A stretch of 64,000 nucleotides of DNA from Terriglobia bacterium (GTDB taxonomy: Bacteria > Acidobacteriota > Terriglobia > Bryobacterales > Bryobacteraceae). Position numbers and translations under genes: made by a program. Of the stretch, positions 28,752-39,432 are shown piece by piece; the stretch's first letter is position 1; each line of letters begins with the position of its first letter. The stretch lies in the NCBI GenBank assembly GCA_020073345.1, contig JAIQFI010000017.1, positions 1 through 64,000 of the forward strand, in the 5' to 3' direction. The notes below the pieces were generated by a model, which worked only from the letters and a program-made list of their open reading frames with translations, made no database searches and was not told the origin of the DNA.

Positions 28752-29936
28752 ATGATTGCCGTGCTCCTCGCCGCACCGCTGATGGCGCAGCAGGTCACTT
28801 TCTACCGTGACGTCCTGCCGATTCTGCAGAATCGTTGTCAGGAGTGCCATCGCCAGGGGCAGATGGCTCCCATGGCGTTGTCGACCTACCAGGAGACGCG
28901 GCCATGGGCCAAGGCCATCCGCGAGGCGGTGCTCACGCGCAAAATGCCGCCGTGGTTCGCCGATCCGTGCTGCGGAAAATTCTCGAATGACCGTTCGCTG
29001 ACGGCATCCGAGCGCGACACTCTTGCGAAATGGGTGGATTTCGGCGCGCAGAAGGGCAGGGAATCGGACGCTCCTCCCCTTAAGACTTGGACCGAAGGAT
29101 GGAACATCGCACAGCCGGACACGGTGATCGAGATGCCTCGCGCATTCCGTGTTCCGGCGGCCGGCGCGGTCGAATATCAGTATTTCATCGCGCCCACCGG
29201 ATTCAAGGACGATCGCTGGGTGCAATCGGTGGAAGTGCGTCCCAGCCAGCGAGCCGTCGTTCACCATGCGGTGGTTTACATCCGCGAGCCCGGCGATACC
29301 TGGACTCGCGGTCCGACCAAGGCCGACATCCTGGCAGTCTATGCACCGGGCAGCGCTCCGGACGTCTATCCTGCCAGCATGGCCAAGCTGGTGAAGGCCG
29401 GGTCCGACCTGGTGTTCGAGATTCACTACACGCCTTCCGGCAAAGCGACCGAGGACCGGATCAAAGTCGGGTTGGTTTTCGCTGCTACGCCGCCGGCCAA
29501 GCGCGTTCTCACGCTGCAAATGGACAATGAAAAGTTCGTGATCCCGGCGGGGGAGCGCGACTTCCGGGTCAGCGTGTGGGGAACGTTGCCGAACGACGCG
29601 CTGCTGCTGGGATTCTTCCCGCACATGCACCTGCGGGGGACGTCCTTCGAGTACACCAGAATTCTGGATAACGGCCTGCCGGAGACGCTGCTGCGCGTAA
29701 AACCGTACGACTTCTACTGGCAGCTTTACTACCAGCTGGCCAAACCGATGCCGCTCAAAAAAGGAACCAGGCTCAACTGGATCGCGACCTACGACAACTC
29801 CGCGGCCAACCCGCGCAATCCGGACCCCGCCGCCGACGTTCGCTATGGACACCAGAGCTGGGACGAGATGATGGTCGGGTTCTTCGACGTCGCGGTGGAC
29901 GCGTCCGTCGATAAGCCGGCGTTCTTTGTGCGGTAG
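28752..29936 (+). CDS. Secreted c-type cytochrome / Cu type-II monooxygenase-like protein
   Basis: CQECH heme motif; VVHHAVVYI and HMHLRG copper-ligand-like motifs. Confidence 0.65.
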   Translation: MIAVLLAAPLMAQQVTFYRDVLPILQNRCQECHRQGQMAPMALSTYQETRPWAKAIREAVLTRKMPPWFADPCCGKFSNDRSLTASERDTLAKWVDFGAQKGRESDAPPLKTWTEGWNIAQPDTVIEMPRAFRVPAAGAVEYQYFIAPTGFKDDRWVQSVEVRPSQRAVVHHAVVYIREPGDTWTRGPTKADILAVYAPGSAPDVYPASMAKLVKAGSDLVFEIHYTPSGKATEDRIKVGLVFAATPPAKRVLTLQMDNEKFVIPAGERDFRVSVWGTLPNDALLLGFFPHMHLRGTSFEYTRILDNGLPETLLRVKPYDFYWQLYYQLAKPMPLKKGTRLNWIATYDNSAANPRNPDPAADVRYGHQSWDEMMVGFFDVAVDASVDKPAFFVR

Positions 29937-29942
29937 TCCCCG

Positions 29943-32462
29943 CTACTTAATCGGAAGCTTACTAGTGTTGCTATCCACGTTATTGACGGTAACCTTCAGA
30001 TCGACCAGGCCGGAAGCCGGCTTGCCGGTGAGTTTCACCCGGAGCACTACCATGCCGGCGAAGCCATTCGCTGCCCGCGCAGAGACCGGGGTATAGGTCT
30101 GTCCGTCTACTGTCACCTTAATGGGATCCACCAGGTTCCAGTCCCCGTTGTCGGGCGTGGGGAAGCCATCCACCAGCGGGCGATCGTACAAGCCGAAGCC
30201 CGTGCCGTAGATGGAAATCGTCTCATTGAGCGTCGCCGGGTTGTCGGCCGTGAGCATGCTTCCGTCCTCACGGAAAGCGGCCACAGTGGGACTGCCTTGC
30301 GGCGGATACCACTGGAAGAGACCGGGCGCGTCTTGCCGGACGGTGAAGGTCTTGCTCACGTCTTGTTTTAAAGTGTTATGGACGATCAGCGTGTAATCGC
30401 CATCCGGCAGATCGGAGAACAGCTGGGCGTTGATCTGCTGGGGCGATACATACATCAGCGCCATCAGCCGGTCGTTCAAGGTTACCCAGACGTCGCCGAG
30501 AGATTGCGAGAGTTGACCTTGCGGAGCCACGGTCGATGTAGCCGCCAGATTCTCTCCGAGGATGGAGATGTCGGATCCGGGTCCAACGGCGCCGGACGGA
30601 GTATCGCCCGCGGCGTTGTTGACATCGGTGATGACGGGGAAACCGCCGAGCACCGCCAAGGCGGAGCGCGGACCATTCATCAGCACGGAGGCGGTCGGGT
30701 CGGTGCCGGCGAGATCCCCGAACCAATTCTTAAAGCTGAACCCGTCGCTGGGCAGAACTGTGACGCCCACCTGCGTTCCGGCCGTGTAGAAACCGTCGGC
30801 CGAGGCAGGATTGAACAGGAATGCAGCATGATTGGCCGGCAAGGAGCTGGCGGTGAGTTTATAGAATGCCTGATAGGTAGCAGTAAAAACCTGTGCCTGA
30901 TCGCCAATCGTGACCTGGAACGTGTTAGACGGGTTTCCGTCATTCCAGGAACGGAAATCGTAATGCGTGTTGGGGTTGGGCGCTACGGAAGCCGGAGCCA
31001 CCACTTGCACGTCCGTCCCCGTGGCTTTGTCCAAAAGGATACAGGGCGTGGTGCAGGCCGCGCCGTCGACGGTGAAGTGCAACCCGGACGGTACGCTAAG
31101 CACTTGCAGTTTCCCGAGTGGCTCGTAGTTCGCCGTCAGGGTCAGCGCATTCAGGCCGGCGGGAACGGTGTAGCTTTGGTCGGCTGAACCGCCGTTGGAC
31201 CAGCTCACGAACTTCCAGGGACGTCCAGACGCATCTGTCTGGGTTTCCGCGGCGACCAAATGGTGAGTCTGCCCCGCAGCCCAGATGGATACGGAACCCT
31301 TGGAATCATTCTGGTTGTCTACCTGAACGGTCAGGCCGGGAGGTGACGTGACGACGCGGGTCGGCACCCCGGGGATGAAGTTCGCGTAGACCGTGTCCAT
31401 TGTGTAGACGTCGAAGTTGGCGATGTAGATGTCGTTCTGTCCCATCCCATTGCTGAATCCGGTAAAGACCCAGGTCTTTCCGTCTGCGTCCGTTTGCACC
31501 GGCGGCGCCCCGATGACGTGCTGCGATCCCGGCATGAAATCGAAGTCGCCCACACACAAAGGAACGTATCCGACTGGCAAACCGATCGGCAGCACCGAGA
31601 AGTTGACCGGGCAGTAAGGATCTCCGGAATAGGCCGAGTCGAGGAGGGGACCGGGCTTGACTAGCTGGTGGTCCACCAGCAGGCTCAGGCCGAGCGGATT
31701 GGAGCGAAAACGCGCCCGTTTGGCCTTCACGAATGCAGGCGCGATGTTGGTGGGCATCACGATTTGATACTCGGGTATACTCTGCCCTGGGACGACGCTG
31801 TCGCCGATCAGCCAGTTCGTGAAGATATATCCCGGGAAAGGCGCGGCTACCAGCGAGAGGGGTCCGGGCGGCATCCAAAAGATCCCCGGCGAGCTAAAGC
31901 AGGTCCCACCAACCACGGCGACCCCCTCACGCGGGTCGTTTGGAACCGCAGTAGGGGAACAAGGGAGGGCGGGGTCGGTGAACCCGTTGAAGTATACGTA
32001 GACCGCCACCTCCGTGGTGACCTGGCCGAGGATTGCGGTGAGCGTTGGCTCGACGCTGAGGACCAACAGCGGCTGGGCCCCGAGCGGGTCCTGTCCCACC
32101 AGGTTCCATCCGCCGAAGGTGTAGCGAACTCCTTTGACTTGTTGGGGATACTGGTGATTTCCCAGGCTTCCGTCAGCTTCCTCTGACTGGATGAAGTAGA
32201 TCTGATGGGTACTTCCAACGGCCCATTGGAAGATCTGAGGCGAAGAATAGATCTGGCCGTCTACCAGGAAAAGCGGACCGGACTCGCTCAAGCCCACGGT
32301 CACGGACACCGAACTCTGTGCCCAGACGCCTCCGCAGGCCAGCAGCCCGAGGATTGCCAATCGATTCAGTCCTTTTGACACGCCCACGTAAACCTCCTCA
32401 CCAGGTCTGCCGTTCGCCGGAATAGAACCTGGAGACACAAAGTCCCAAGGTTTTATCGGCAA
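29943..32462 (-). CDS. Large secreted protein with TIGR03437 (Soli_cterm)-like C-terminus
   Basis: GAVGPGSDISILGENLA...MYVSPQQINAQLFSDLPDGDYTLIV...APGLF; repeated WxFxxWSNG-like modules; start probably downstream of 32462. Confidence 0.7.
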   Translation of the reverse strand: MPIKPWDFVSPGSIPANGRPGEEVYVGVSKGLNRLAILGLLACGGVWAQSSVSVTVGLSESGPLFLVDGQIYSSPQIFQWAVGSTHQIYFIQSEEADGSLGNHQYPQQVKGVRYTFGGWNLVGQDPLGAQPLLVLSVEPTLTAILGQVTTEVAVYVYFNGFTDPALPCSPTAVPNDPREGVAVVGGTCFSSPGIFWMPPGPLSLVAAPFPGYIFTNWLIGDSVVPGQSIPEYQIVMPTNIAPAFVKAKRARFRSNPLGLSLLVDHQLVKPGPLLDSAYSGDPYCPVNFSVLPIGLPVGYVPLCVGDFDFMPGSQHVIGAPPVQTDADGKTWVFTGFSNGMGQNDIYIANFDVYTMDTVYANFIPGVPTRVVTSPPGLTVQVDNQNDSKGSVSIWAAGQTHHLVAAETQTDASGRPWKFVSWSNGGSADQSYTVPAGLNALTLTANYEPLGKLQVLSVPSGLHFTVDGAACTTPCILLDKATGTDVQVVAPASVAPNPNTHYDFRSWNDGNPSNTFQVTIGDQAQVFTATYQAFYKLTASSLPANHAAFLFNPASADGFYTAGTQVGVTVLPSDGFSFKNWFGDLAGTDPTASVLMNGPRSALAVLGGFPVITDVNNAAGDTPSGAVGPGSDISILGENLAATSTVAPQGQLSQSLGDVWVTLNDRLMALMYVSPQQINAQLFSDLPDGDYTLIVHNTLKQDVSKTFTVRQDAPGLFQWYPPQGSPTVAAFREDGSMLTADNPATLNETISIYGTGFGLYDRPLVDGFPTPDNGDWNLVDPIKVTVDGQTYTPVSARAANGFAGMVVLRVKLTGKPASGLVDLKVTVNNVDSNTSKLPIK

Positions 32463-32510
32463 GACTGGGGGTAAGCTTTAACCCCACCTGGGAGCCGGAA
32501 ATTCGGGGGT

Positions 32511-33587
32511 GTGCCAAACTGGAAGGGAACCATGCCTTCCGCAACATTTTGGATCGCGATTGTTCTGGCGGCCGGAGCAGGTGTGGCGCTGGCCGCGCTC
32601 TGGATGCAGGTCTTGATGCGGGCCCGGAACGCGGCAACGGACGCCCGAACCGCCGCCGACGCCGCCCGTCCCATGGCCGATGCCCTGGCGCGTATCGAGT
32701 CCCAGATGCGCGAGATCGAGGCGCAGAGGCAGCATGCCATGGGAGGCCTGGAAGCGCATCTCGCCACCCTGGGCAAGGAAACACTGGCGCTGTCGCAAGC
32801 GCTGCGCGGACCGAACGCACGCGGGCGCTGGGGAGAACTGACGCTGCGCCGCGTGGCCGAGCTGGCGGGCATGGCGCCTTATTGCGATTTCTTCGAGCAA
32901 CAGACGCCCGAGCAACAGGCAGGGGATAAGAAACGTCCTGACATGCTGGTGAAGCTGCCGGGCGGTCGGACCCTGGCGGTGGATGCGAAGGCACCGCTGG
33001 CGGCATACCTGGATGCCGAGGAAGCCTCGGATCCCGCATCGCGCGCGGCCGCTCTCGATCGCCACGCGCAGCAGCTCTGGCGGCACGTGCAGGATCTTTC
33101 AACGCGCGAGTATTGGGCGCAGTTCGATCCAGCGCCGGAGATGGTGGTGCTGTTCCTGCCGGGCGAACATTTCATGAGCGCCGCGCTAGAGCGCAATCGC
33201 GATCTGCTCGAGGCGGCTCTGGCCAAGAAAGTTCTGTTGGCGACCCCCGTGACGCTGGTCAGTATTCTCAAAGGCGTGTCCTACGGCTGGCGGCAGGAGC
33301 GCCTGGCCAAGAATGCGGAAGAGCTGCGCCGGATCGCGGGCGAGTTCCACGAGCGCGTGCGCGCCTTCGCCGAATACTACGCCGACTCGGGCCGTCACCT
33401 GTCGAAAGCGATTGAGGCCTACAACCGTTCTGTCGCTTCGTGGGACGCGCGGCTCCTGCCGTCGCTCAAGCGCATGCGGGAGCTGGGAGTAGGCGGATCG
33501 GCGGAGCCTCCGCAGCCCGCACGCATCGACACGGCTGCGCGCCAACCGGAATTGCCGGAATCGCCCGGTATGAATCGCCCTGCATGA
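32511..33587 (+). CDS. rmuC: DNA recombination protein RmuC
   Basis: GRWGELTLRRVAELAGM, LAVDAKAPLAAYLDAEE, VVLFLPGEHFMSAALE, ILKGVSYGWRQE. Confidence 0.93.
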   Translation: MPNWKGTMPSATFWIAIVLAAGAGVALAALWMQVLMRARNAATDARTAADAARPMADALARIESQMREIEAQRQHAMGGLEAHLATLGKETLALSQALRGPNARGRWGELTLRRVAELAGMAPYCDFFEQQTPEQQAGDKKRPDMLVKLPGGRTLAVDAKAPLAAYLDAEEASDPASRAAALDRHAQQLWRHVQDLSTREYWAQFDPAPEMVVLFLPGEHFMSAALERNRDLLEAALAKKVLLATPVTLVSILKGVSYGWRQERLAKNAEELRRIAGEFHERVRAFAEYYADSGRHLSKAIEAYNRSVASWDARLLPSLKRMRELGVGGSAEPPQPARIDTAARQPELPESPGMNRPA

Positions 33588-33606
33588 TGCGCAGCGTCAT
33601 GTCAAT

Positions 33607-34515
33607 ATGATGCGTGGGGCGTTTCTCTTTCTCTCCCGGCAACCGGCGCTGCGGAGATGGATGGAGGCTTGGCCGCCATCCCACAAGGTCACCCGGCGGT
33701 TCGTGGCGGGCGACACGCTCGAAGAAGCCCTGGCGGTGTGCGCGCGGCTTCAGGGGGAACGCGTGTTCTCCACCCTCGACCATCTGGGAGAGAACGTGCG
33801 CACGATCGAGGAAGCAGCCGCTTCCTGCGACGCCTATGTGAGCGCGCTGGAGCAGATCGCGGCCCGGGGTCTCTCGAGTACGATCGCCATCAAGCTCACC
33901 CAATTCGGACTGGACCTTTCCGCGCAGGCATGCCTCGAGAACGTCCGCCGTCTGGAGGCGAAAGCCAAGACCGCGGGAAGCCGCGTGGAGATCGACATGG
34001 AGTCGAGCGCCTACACCGAGCGCACGCTAGCGCTGGCCATCCAAGCCGGCAGCGAGTGCGGTTGCGTGCGGGTGTGTGTCCAGGCGTACCTGCATCGCAG
34101 CGCCGGTGACATCGAGCGCTTGAACGTGGCCGCCGTTCCTGTACGGCTGGTCAAGGGGGCATATCGGGAGCCACCTTCGGTGGCTTTTCCGCGTAAGCAG
34201 GACGTCGATGCAAACTACGTGGCGCTCATGAAGAATCTGCTGGACCACGGCGTGTATCCAGCCATCGCGACGCATGACGAGAAGCTCATCCAGGAAGCGA
34301 TCGAGTACGTGCAGGGGCGGGGCATCCGCCAGGACAGCTTCGAATTTCAGATGCTCTACGGGATTCGCCGCGATCTGCAGCGCAGGCTGATCGAGCAGGG
34401 CTACCGGCTGCGCTTATACATTCCTTATGGGACCGACTGGTATCCCTACTTTATGCGGCGGTTGGCGGAACGGCCTGCCAACCTGTGGTTCGTGCTGAAG
34501 AACCTATTGAAGTGA
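33607..34515 (+). CDS. Proline dehydrogenase
   Basis: IKLTQFGLDLS, VRLVKGAYREP, DSFEFQMLYGIRRDLQ. Confidence 0.92.
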   Translation: MMRGAFLFLSRQPALRRWMEAWPPSHKVTRRFVAGDTLEEALAVCARLQGERVFSTLDHLGENVRTIEEAAASCDAYVSALEQIAARGLSSTIAIKLTQFGLDLSAQACLENVRRLEAKAKTAGSRVEIDMESSAYTERTLALAIQAGSECGCVRVCVQAYLHRSAGDIERLNVAAVPVRLVKGAYREPPSVAFPRKQDVDANYVALMKNLLDHGVYPAIATHDEKLIQEAIEYVQGRGIRQDSFEFQMLYGIRRDLQRRLIEQGYRLRLYIPYGTDWYPYFMRRLAERPANLWFVLKNLLK

Positions 34516-34516
34516 C

Positions 34517-35596
34517 TTAGTCCGCCAGCGGAACCTGATCGGTGATCCGAATCCCGAACGCGTCCAGGCCCGGCAGCTTGCGTACGCGGTTGGTGATGAT
34601 GCGGATGGTGGACAGCCCCAGGTCGGACAGAATCTGCGCGCCGATGCCAAACTCTTGCAGAGGCCGGGGAGACCCATCGGGCATGGGAATGTGTTTGCGC
34701 TCGCCCCACCCGGATTGATGAAGGTACACCACCACGCCCTCGCCCTCTTCGGTGATTCGTTTGAGGGAAGCGCGCAGCATGGCGCCGCAGTTGCACGCGG
34801 TGGAGCCGAACACGTCGCCCAGCACGCAGCGGGAATGCATCCGCACCAGAACGTTGGACTTGCCGCGAACCTCGCCGTGGACCAAAGCAAGGTGCGCTTC
34901 GTCGTTCACGGTGCTGCCGTAGGTGACGGTCTTGAAGCTTCCGAATTCGGTTTCGAGACACCCTTCGGCGCGCCGCTGGATCAGATTCTCGGTCTGATGG
35001 CGGTACCGGATCAGGCTGGCGACGGAGATCATCTTGAGGCCGTGGCGCGCGCAAAATTGGGTCAGTTCGGGGACGCGCGCCATGCTGCCGTCCTCGTTCA
35101 TGATTTCGCAGATCACGCCCCCCGGTTCGAGTCCCGCCAGGCGGGCCAGATCGACCGCCGCCTCGGTCTGTCCGGCGCGAACCAGCACGCCGCCTTCGCG
35201 CGCGCGCAACGGGAAAACGTGGCCCGGACGCGCCAGATCCGATGGTTTGGTCGCGGCGCGCATGGCGACGTGAATGGTCTGGGAACGGTCGGCCGCGGAG
35301 ATACCAGTAGTCACGCCGTCTGCCGCGTCGATGGATTCGCAGAAGGCCGTACCGAAGCGCGACGTGTTCATGGGAGAAACCAGGGGCAGATGAAGCTGGT
35401 CGCAACGTTCCGGCGAGAGTGCCAGGCAGATCAGCCCGCGCCCGTGCAGGGCCATGAAGTTAATGGCTTCGGGCGTGACGAACTGGGCGGCCATGGTGAG
35501 GTCGCCCTCGTTTTCACGGTCCTCGTCATCGACGACAACCAGCATGCGGCCGGCGCGGATTTCTTCGATCGCCTCTGGGATGGTGGCGAAGGCCAT
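34517..35596 (-). CDS. ribBA: 3,4-dihydroxy-2-butanone-4-phosphate synthase / GTP cyclohydrolase II
   Basis: [53 protein letters not shown]. Confidence 0.95.
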   Translation of the reverse strand: MAFATIPEAIEEIRAGRMLVVVDDEDRENEGDLTMAAQFVTPEAINFMALHGRGLICLALSPERCDQLHLPLVSPMNTSRFGTAFCESIDAADGVTTGISAADRSQTIHVAMRAATKPSDLARPGHVFPLRAREGGVLVRAGQTEAAVDLARLAGLEPGGVICEIMNEDGSMARVPELTQFCARHGLKMISVASLIRYRHQTENLIQRRAEGCLETEFGSFKTVTYGSTVNDEAHLALVHGEVRGKSNVLVRMHSRCVLGDVFGSTACNCGAMLRASLKRITEEGEGVVVYLHQSGWGERKHIPMPDGSPRPLQEFGIGAQILSDLGLSTIRIITNRVRKLPGLDAFGIRITDQVPLAD

Positions 35597-35686
35597 GAGC
35601 GTTCGTCTTCAGGATAGCGTGCCGGCGGCGGAGACACGTGTAGCGGTCACTCTGCTGCCTGTGGCGTCCGCAAACTAGCTTCCCGA

Positions 35687-38600
35687 TCAGAACGTGAAGC
35701 GCGCCACCATTTGACCCTGCCTCTGACCGGTTGTGTTGGCGTTATTGATGTATCCGAAGCCGGCCGTGGTCTGGCTATTCGGGTCATTCGCGACCTTTCG
35801 AGTTTGGGTCGCCAGCGCATTCGTCGAGGTGGGACCGTTCAACACCGTGCGGTTGAACATGTTCGTGAATTCCGCCCGAATTTGGAGACTCATCTTTTCC
35901 CGGACATGGAATTCCCGGGCGAGACTCATGCTCTCCGCCGGACGGCGCCGGTCGCGGTAATCCGTGTAGTAAGCGGCCGACACCCCGTACAGGCCTGCCG
36001 GTGGATTCACCCACGCTTTCGGATTCAGCACGAAGGTGGTGTTGGGGTCGAAGCAGTGGCAGTTGAGGTCCTGCGTGAACAAGGGCTGGTCCGGTACGCG
36101 GTTCATCACCGTAGGCTGGAACAGATACGTGGCCAGGCTGGTGGTGGCTTGTGGCACCAGAATGGGGGTGCCGCTTGCGTACCGCAGCAAGGTGCCAATC
36201 TGCCAATCCTTCACGCCCCAGGACAAGGCCTTCTTTAAGGTGCTGCCTTGCCCCAATCCGGGCGTCGTGTAGCTGCCCGAGAACACTAGTTGAAACGGTT
36301 GGTCATACACGGAGAGATTCTTCTGGTTTGGACGGTTGAACGGGTCGTTAATATAGACCCCGCCGCCGCGCCCGAACTTATCTTCGACGCCGCTGTCCAG
36401 ACTCTTCTGCCACGTAAAGTTGGTGCTGAAATCCAGACCATGGGAAAACCGCTTGGTCAATTTCGCTTGCAGCGAGTTGTACCAGGTCTTTCCTAAAGGT
36501 ACCCAGTGGTTATTGGAAAGATCGCTGAACTGTGGATAGGGCCGCAGGGTCTGGGCCACGCTGGAGCCGATTGGATATCCCGGATAGGGCAGCGCAGCGA
36601 AGCCCCGCTGGGCGGCGATGGAGGAGAAAAGGGGCGCCGCCAGCAGCGTGCGATCCGCAGCGATAGTGGGGTCGAGTTTATATCTTGCCAAGTCACTTGG
36701 CTGGAGGGAATTGGGCGCAATTAGACCGGCCGCGTTCCACCATACCCCCAGGTTGCCGACGTAGCTGACCTCAGCCAGCAGATCCTTGATCACTTCCCGT
36801 TGGACGCCGATGCTCCACTGAATCTGCCGGGCAGGCCGGCCGGCGTGCCGGTCCATGAGCTGCGGAATAGAGGCCGTTGTGCCGGGGAGAGGATACTGGC
36901 CGGGATCGAAGTTCGGGAAGCTGATCTTGTACGGCAGGCCATCCCGCATGTAATAGGCAGGGTCTCCGTACGACGGCGAGTTGTACAGGAACTGAGACCC
37001 CGAGGAAAAGCCGAAATTGTTATCGTCGGACTTGTTATAGGAGATGCCCAGTCCGGCACGCAGAACGGTCTTGGACGTGATCTGGTACGCGACTCCCAGG
37101 CGCGGTCCCCACGCGTAGGGATAGTTGTGAGCCAGGTCGCAGTTGCAACGCCCCCCCCCAAAACCGTCGTACACCACCGCACCCAGGCGTCCGCCCGCGC
37201 TGGGGTTCACCGTATTGGGGCCGAACACTCCGTAATAGCCGTTCCCGTCCCTCAAATACGTCGCGAAATCGTAGCGCAGGCCGTAATCCAGTGTCAGCTT
37301 GCGAGTGATTTTCCAGGTGTCCTGAGCAAACCCGGAAAGAGTATGGGATCCCATGTGTGTAACGGAGCGCACCGCGGTCTGGCCATTGTTGACTCCGCCC
37401 AGAAAGAAACTGGCGTAGTTGAAGCCCGGCTGCGCGGCCAGGCTCACCCCATTCAGAGCCGGGAGTCCGGTTTCAATCGCCGTGAAGGTCAGGTAGCCGT
37501 TCGCGTAAGTTCCATTGCGATTGAGGTACCCGTTCACCAGGAGCTCCCCGCCGAATTTGTACGTGTGGTTGTTTCGAACCCAGGTCAAGCTGGTGTTGGC
37601 GGTGGGCTTGTAGTAATTCAGGTTGATGTCCTGTCCCGGGCCCATGCCTGCCGACATGCCTCCCTGAGCATTGCTCATTCCCCCAAAGACCGGGAACAGG
37701 TTGTTGTTGGTCCCCTTCAGGCCAATCAACGCGACGGGATCGTACCGGTTATGCGGCTGCCAATTGTGCAGCCCCAAAAGCCCGGCGCCAAAATGCAGCA
37801 GCAACGACGGCGTTAACGTTTGATCGAAGTTCAGGCGCACGGTGTGCGACGTAATCAGACTGGGAAGTCCGCCCCGTATGGGATCCGGCAGGATGTTGAC
37901 GTTGGGGTTGTCTTGCGAATTGTAGGACCAAAACCCGGAGATCTTCGCGTTCGAGTTGAGCTGGTAGTCGCCTTTGACGGAGGGAATGGTAGTGCTCTTC
38001 GGATTAGTGAAGGTTCGAACGAAGTTATTCGTCAGCCCGGTGGTGGTCGGCAGCGGAATCAGGTCCTGGACGCGTTTTGCGACCGGATCCATGTCCGTGA
38101 GCGGAACTATATTACCGGGGTAAGGATCCCGATAACGAAGGCCATCCGCTCCAAAGTGGTCCGTTGTCGGGTTGTAGACCACGTTTTCGAACACGTCCCG
38201 GCCCAATCCATCCTTGATCAGAGCAGCCCGTGTGGTCCGAGCCGCGCTGAAATCGCCCCCACGATAACCCAGCGTGGGGAGAGTCGTCGACGTCGCATTG
38301 TTGACAGTCGTTTCCCGGTACTGTTCATAACCAAAAAAGAAGAAGGCCTTGTTATGGCCGTCGAACAACTTGGGTATATAGACGGGACCACCCGCGGTGA
38401 AGCCAAAATCGTTTCTCCGCTGGCGGGGGCGGAGCAGATGCCCGTTTCCATCACTGGTGAAGGGCGTGCCCGCATTGAGGAATTCGTTGACGAAGTAGTC
38501 GTAGACGGTGCCGTGAAGCTGGTTGGTGCCGGACTTCATCGTGAGATTGAACACGCCACCTCCCGCCAGCCCGAACTCCGCCGAGTAATTACTGGTTTGG

Positions 38601-39256
38601 ATGGCGAATTCCTGAATGGAGTCCACGCTCGCCTGGGTCTGGGATTGCGTCGAGTACCAGCCGTTGGTGGCGTCCTGGCCGTCGATGCGCATGGCTTGTG
38701 AGTTGGTCGGGTTCCCGTTGATCCGGATGGAGGAATCGGTGGCGTAATTGGAGCCCGGCAGCAACTGCACCACGGCGTAGGGGTTTCGAATCCCGGACGC
38801 GCTGGCAGTCGCGCCAATCCCCAGCACGGGGAGGTTGTTCATGGTGTCTGTGGAAACGGTATGGCTCAGCTCCCCGCTTTCAGTTTTCAGCAACGGGGCG
38901 GCTTCAGTAACCGTCACCGATTCGGCGTTGGAGCCCACTTCCAGCAGAACATCCACGCGGAAAGTTTGCGCGACGCCGACGGTTAGGCTTTGCCGGACGT
39001 ATTTCTTGAACCCGGGAACAGTAACGGACAACTCGTACTGCCCTGCGGGTAGCTGGGCGAGCGTGTAATTGCCAGTGGCCGAGCTGGCCGACCGGCTCAC
39101 CACGCCGGTTTCTACGTTCCTGATTTCAATCGGCGCGCCTGCGACCACGGCCCCTGCCGGGTCGGCTACCGTGCCGGTGATGGTTCCGCGGTCACTTTGG
39201 GCAAACAACGCCAAAGCGAGTAAGCATAGACCAACTGCAACGAACAACGAGCGCAT
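35687..39256 (-). CDS. TonB-dependent receptor-like outer membrane protein with carboxypeptidase-regulatory N-terminal domain
   Basis: GTITGTVADPAGAVVAGAPIEIRNVETG; long beta-barrel-type C-term; start trimmed to 39256. Confidence 0.88.
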   Translation of the reverse strand: MRSLFVAVGLCLLALALFAQSDRGTITGTVADPAGAVVAGAPIEIRNVETGVVSRSASSATGNYTLAQLPAGQYELSVTVPGFKKYVRQSLTVGVAQTFRVDVLLEVGSNAESVTVTEAAPLLKTESGELSHTVSTDTMNNLPVLGIGATASASGIRNPYAVVQLLPGSNYATDSSIRINGNPTNSQAMRIDGQDATNGWYSTQSQTQASVDSIQEFAIQTSNYSAEFGLAGGGVFNLTMKSGTNQLHGTVYDYFVNEFLNAGTPFTSDGNGHLLRPRQRRNDFGFTAGGPVYIPKLFDGHNKAFFFFGYEQYRETTVNNATSTTLPTLGYRGGDFSAARTTRAALIKDGLGRDVFENVVYNPTTDHFGADGLRYRDPYPGNIVPLTDMDPVAKRVQDLIPLPTTTGLTNNFVRTFTNPKSTTIPSVKGDYQLNSNAKISGFWSYNSQDNPNVNILPDPIRGGLPSLITSHTVRLNFDQTLTPSLLLHFGAGLLGLHNWQPHNRYDPVALIGLKGTNNNLFPVFGGMSNAQGGMSAGMGPGQDINLNYYKPTANTSLTWVRNNHTYKFGGELLVNGYLNRNGTYANGYLTFTAIETGLPALNGVSLAAQPGFNYASFFLGGVNNGQTAVRSVTHMGSHTLSGFAQDTWKITRKLTLDYGLRYDFATYLRDGNGYYGVFGPNTVNPSAGGRLGAVVYDGFGGGRCNCDLAHNYPYAWGPRLGVAYQITSKTVLRAGLGISYNKSDDNNFGFSSGSQFLYNSPSYGDPAYYMRDGLPYKISFPNFDPGQYPLPGTTASIPQLMDRHAGRPARQIQWSIGVQREVIKDLLAEVSYVGNLGVWWNAAGLIAPNSLQPSDLARYKLDPTIAADRTLLAAPLFSSIAAQRGFAALPYPGYPIGSSVAQTLRPYPQFSDLSNNHWVPLGKTWYNSLQAKLTKRFSHGLDFSTNFTWQKSLDSGVEDKFGRGGGVYINDPFNRPNQKNLSVYDQPFQLVFSGSYTTPGLGQGSTLKKALSWGVKDWQIGTLLRYASGTPILVPQATTSLATYLFQPTVMNRVPDQPLFTQDLNCHCFDPNTTFVLNPKAWVNPPAGLYGVSAAYYTDYRDRRRPAESMSLAREFHVREKMSLQIRAEFTNMFNRTVLNGPTSTNALATQTRKVANDPNSQTTAGFGYINNANTTGQRQGQMVARFTF

Positions 39257-39432
39257 CGGCCACCTCCACGAACGCATGAAGATAAGAGACCGAGAAATCG
39301 CGAATCTGGTAGCCGCGCTCCCCAAATAGAAGCGACGCCAGTGTACACCCGGTGGATTATCGGGTCAAGGGCAAAAACTACTAGATACGGCTTGTGCGTT
39401 CCTGTCGCGGTACGAACGCTGACCGCTCAGAT

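Noticed and set aside
28653-29852. 399-aa minus ORF opposite the c-type cytochrome gene
   Set aside because: The plus strand has signal peptide, CxxCH and copper motifs; the minus frame has none.
35597-35690. Possible FMN riboswitch upstream of ribBA
   Set aside because: I looked for conserved FMN-aptamer blocks (such as AGGGGCGCGG) and did not see them; no terminator/antiterminator pair.
36800-37816. 338-aa + strand ORF inside the TonB-receptor gene
   Set aside because: Antisense overlap with a strongly supported receptor gene; no motifs.
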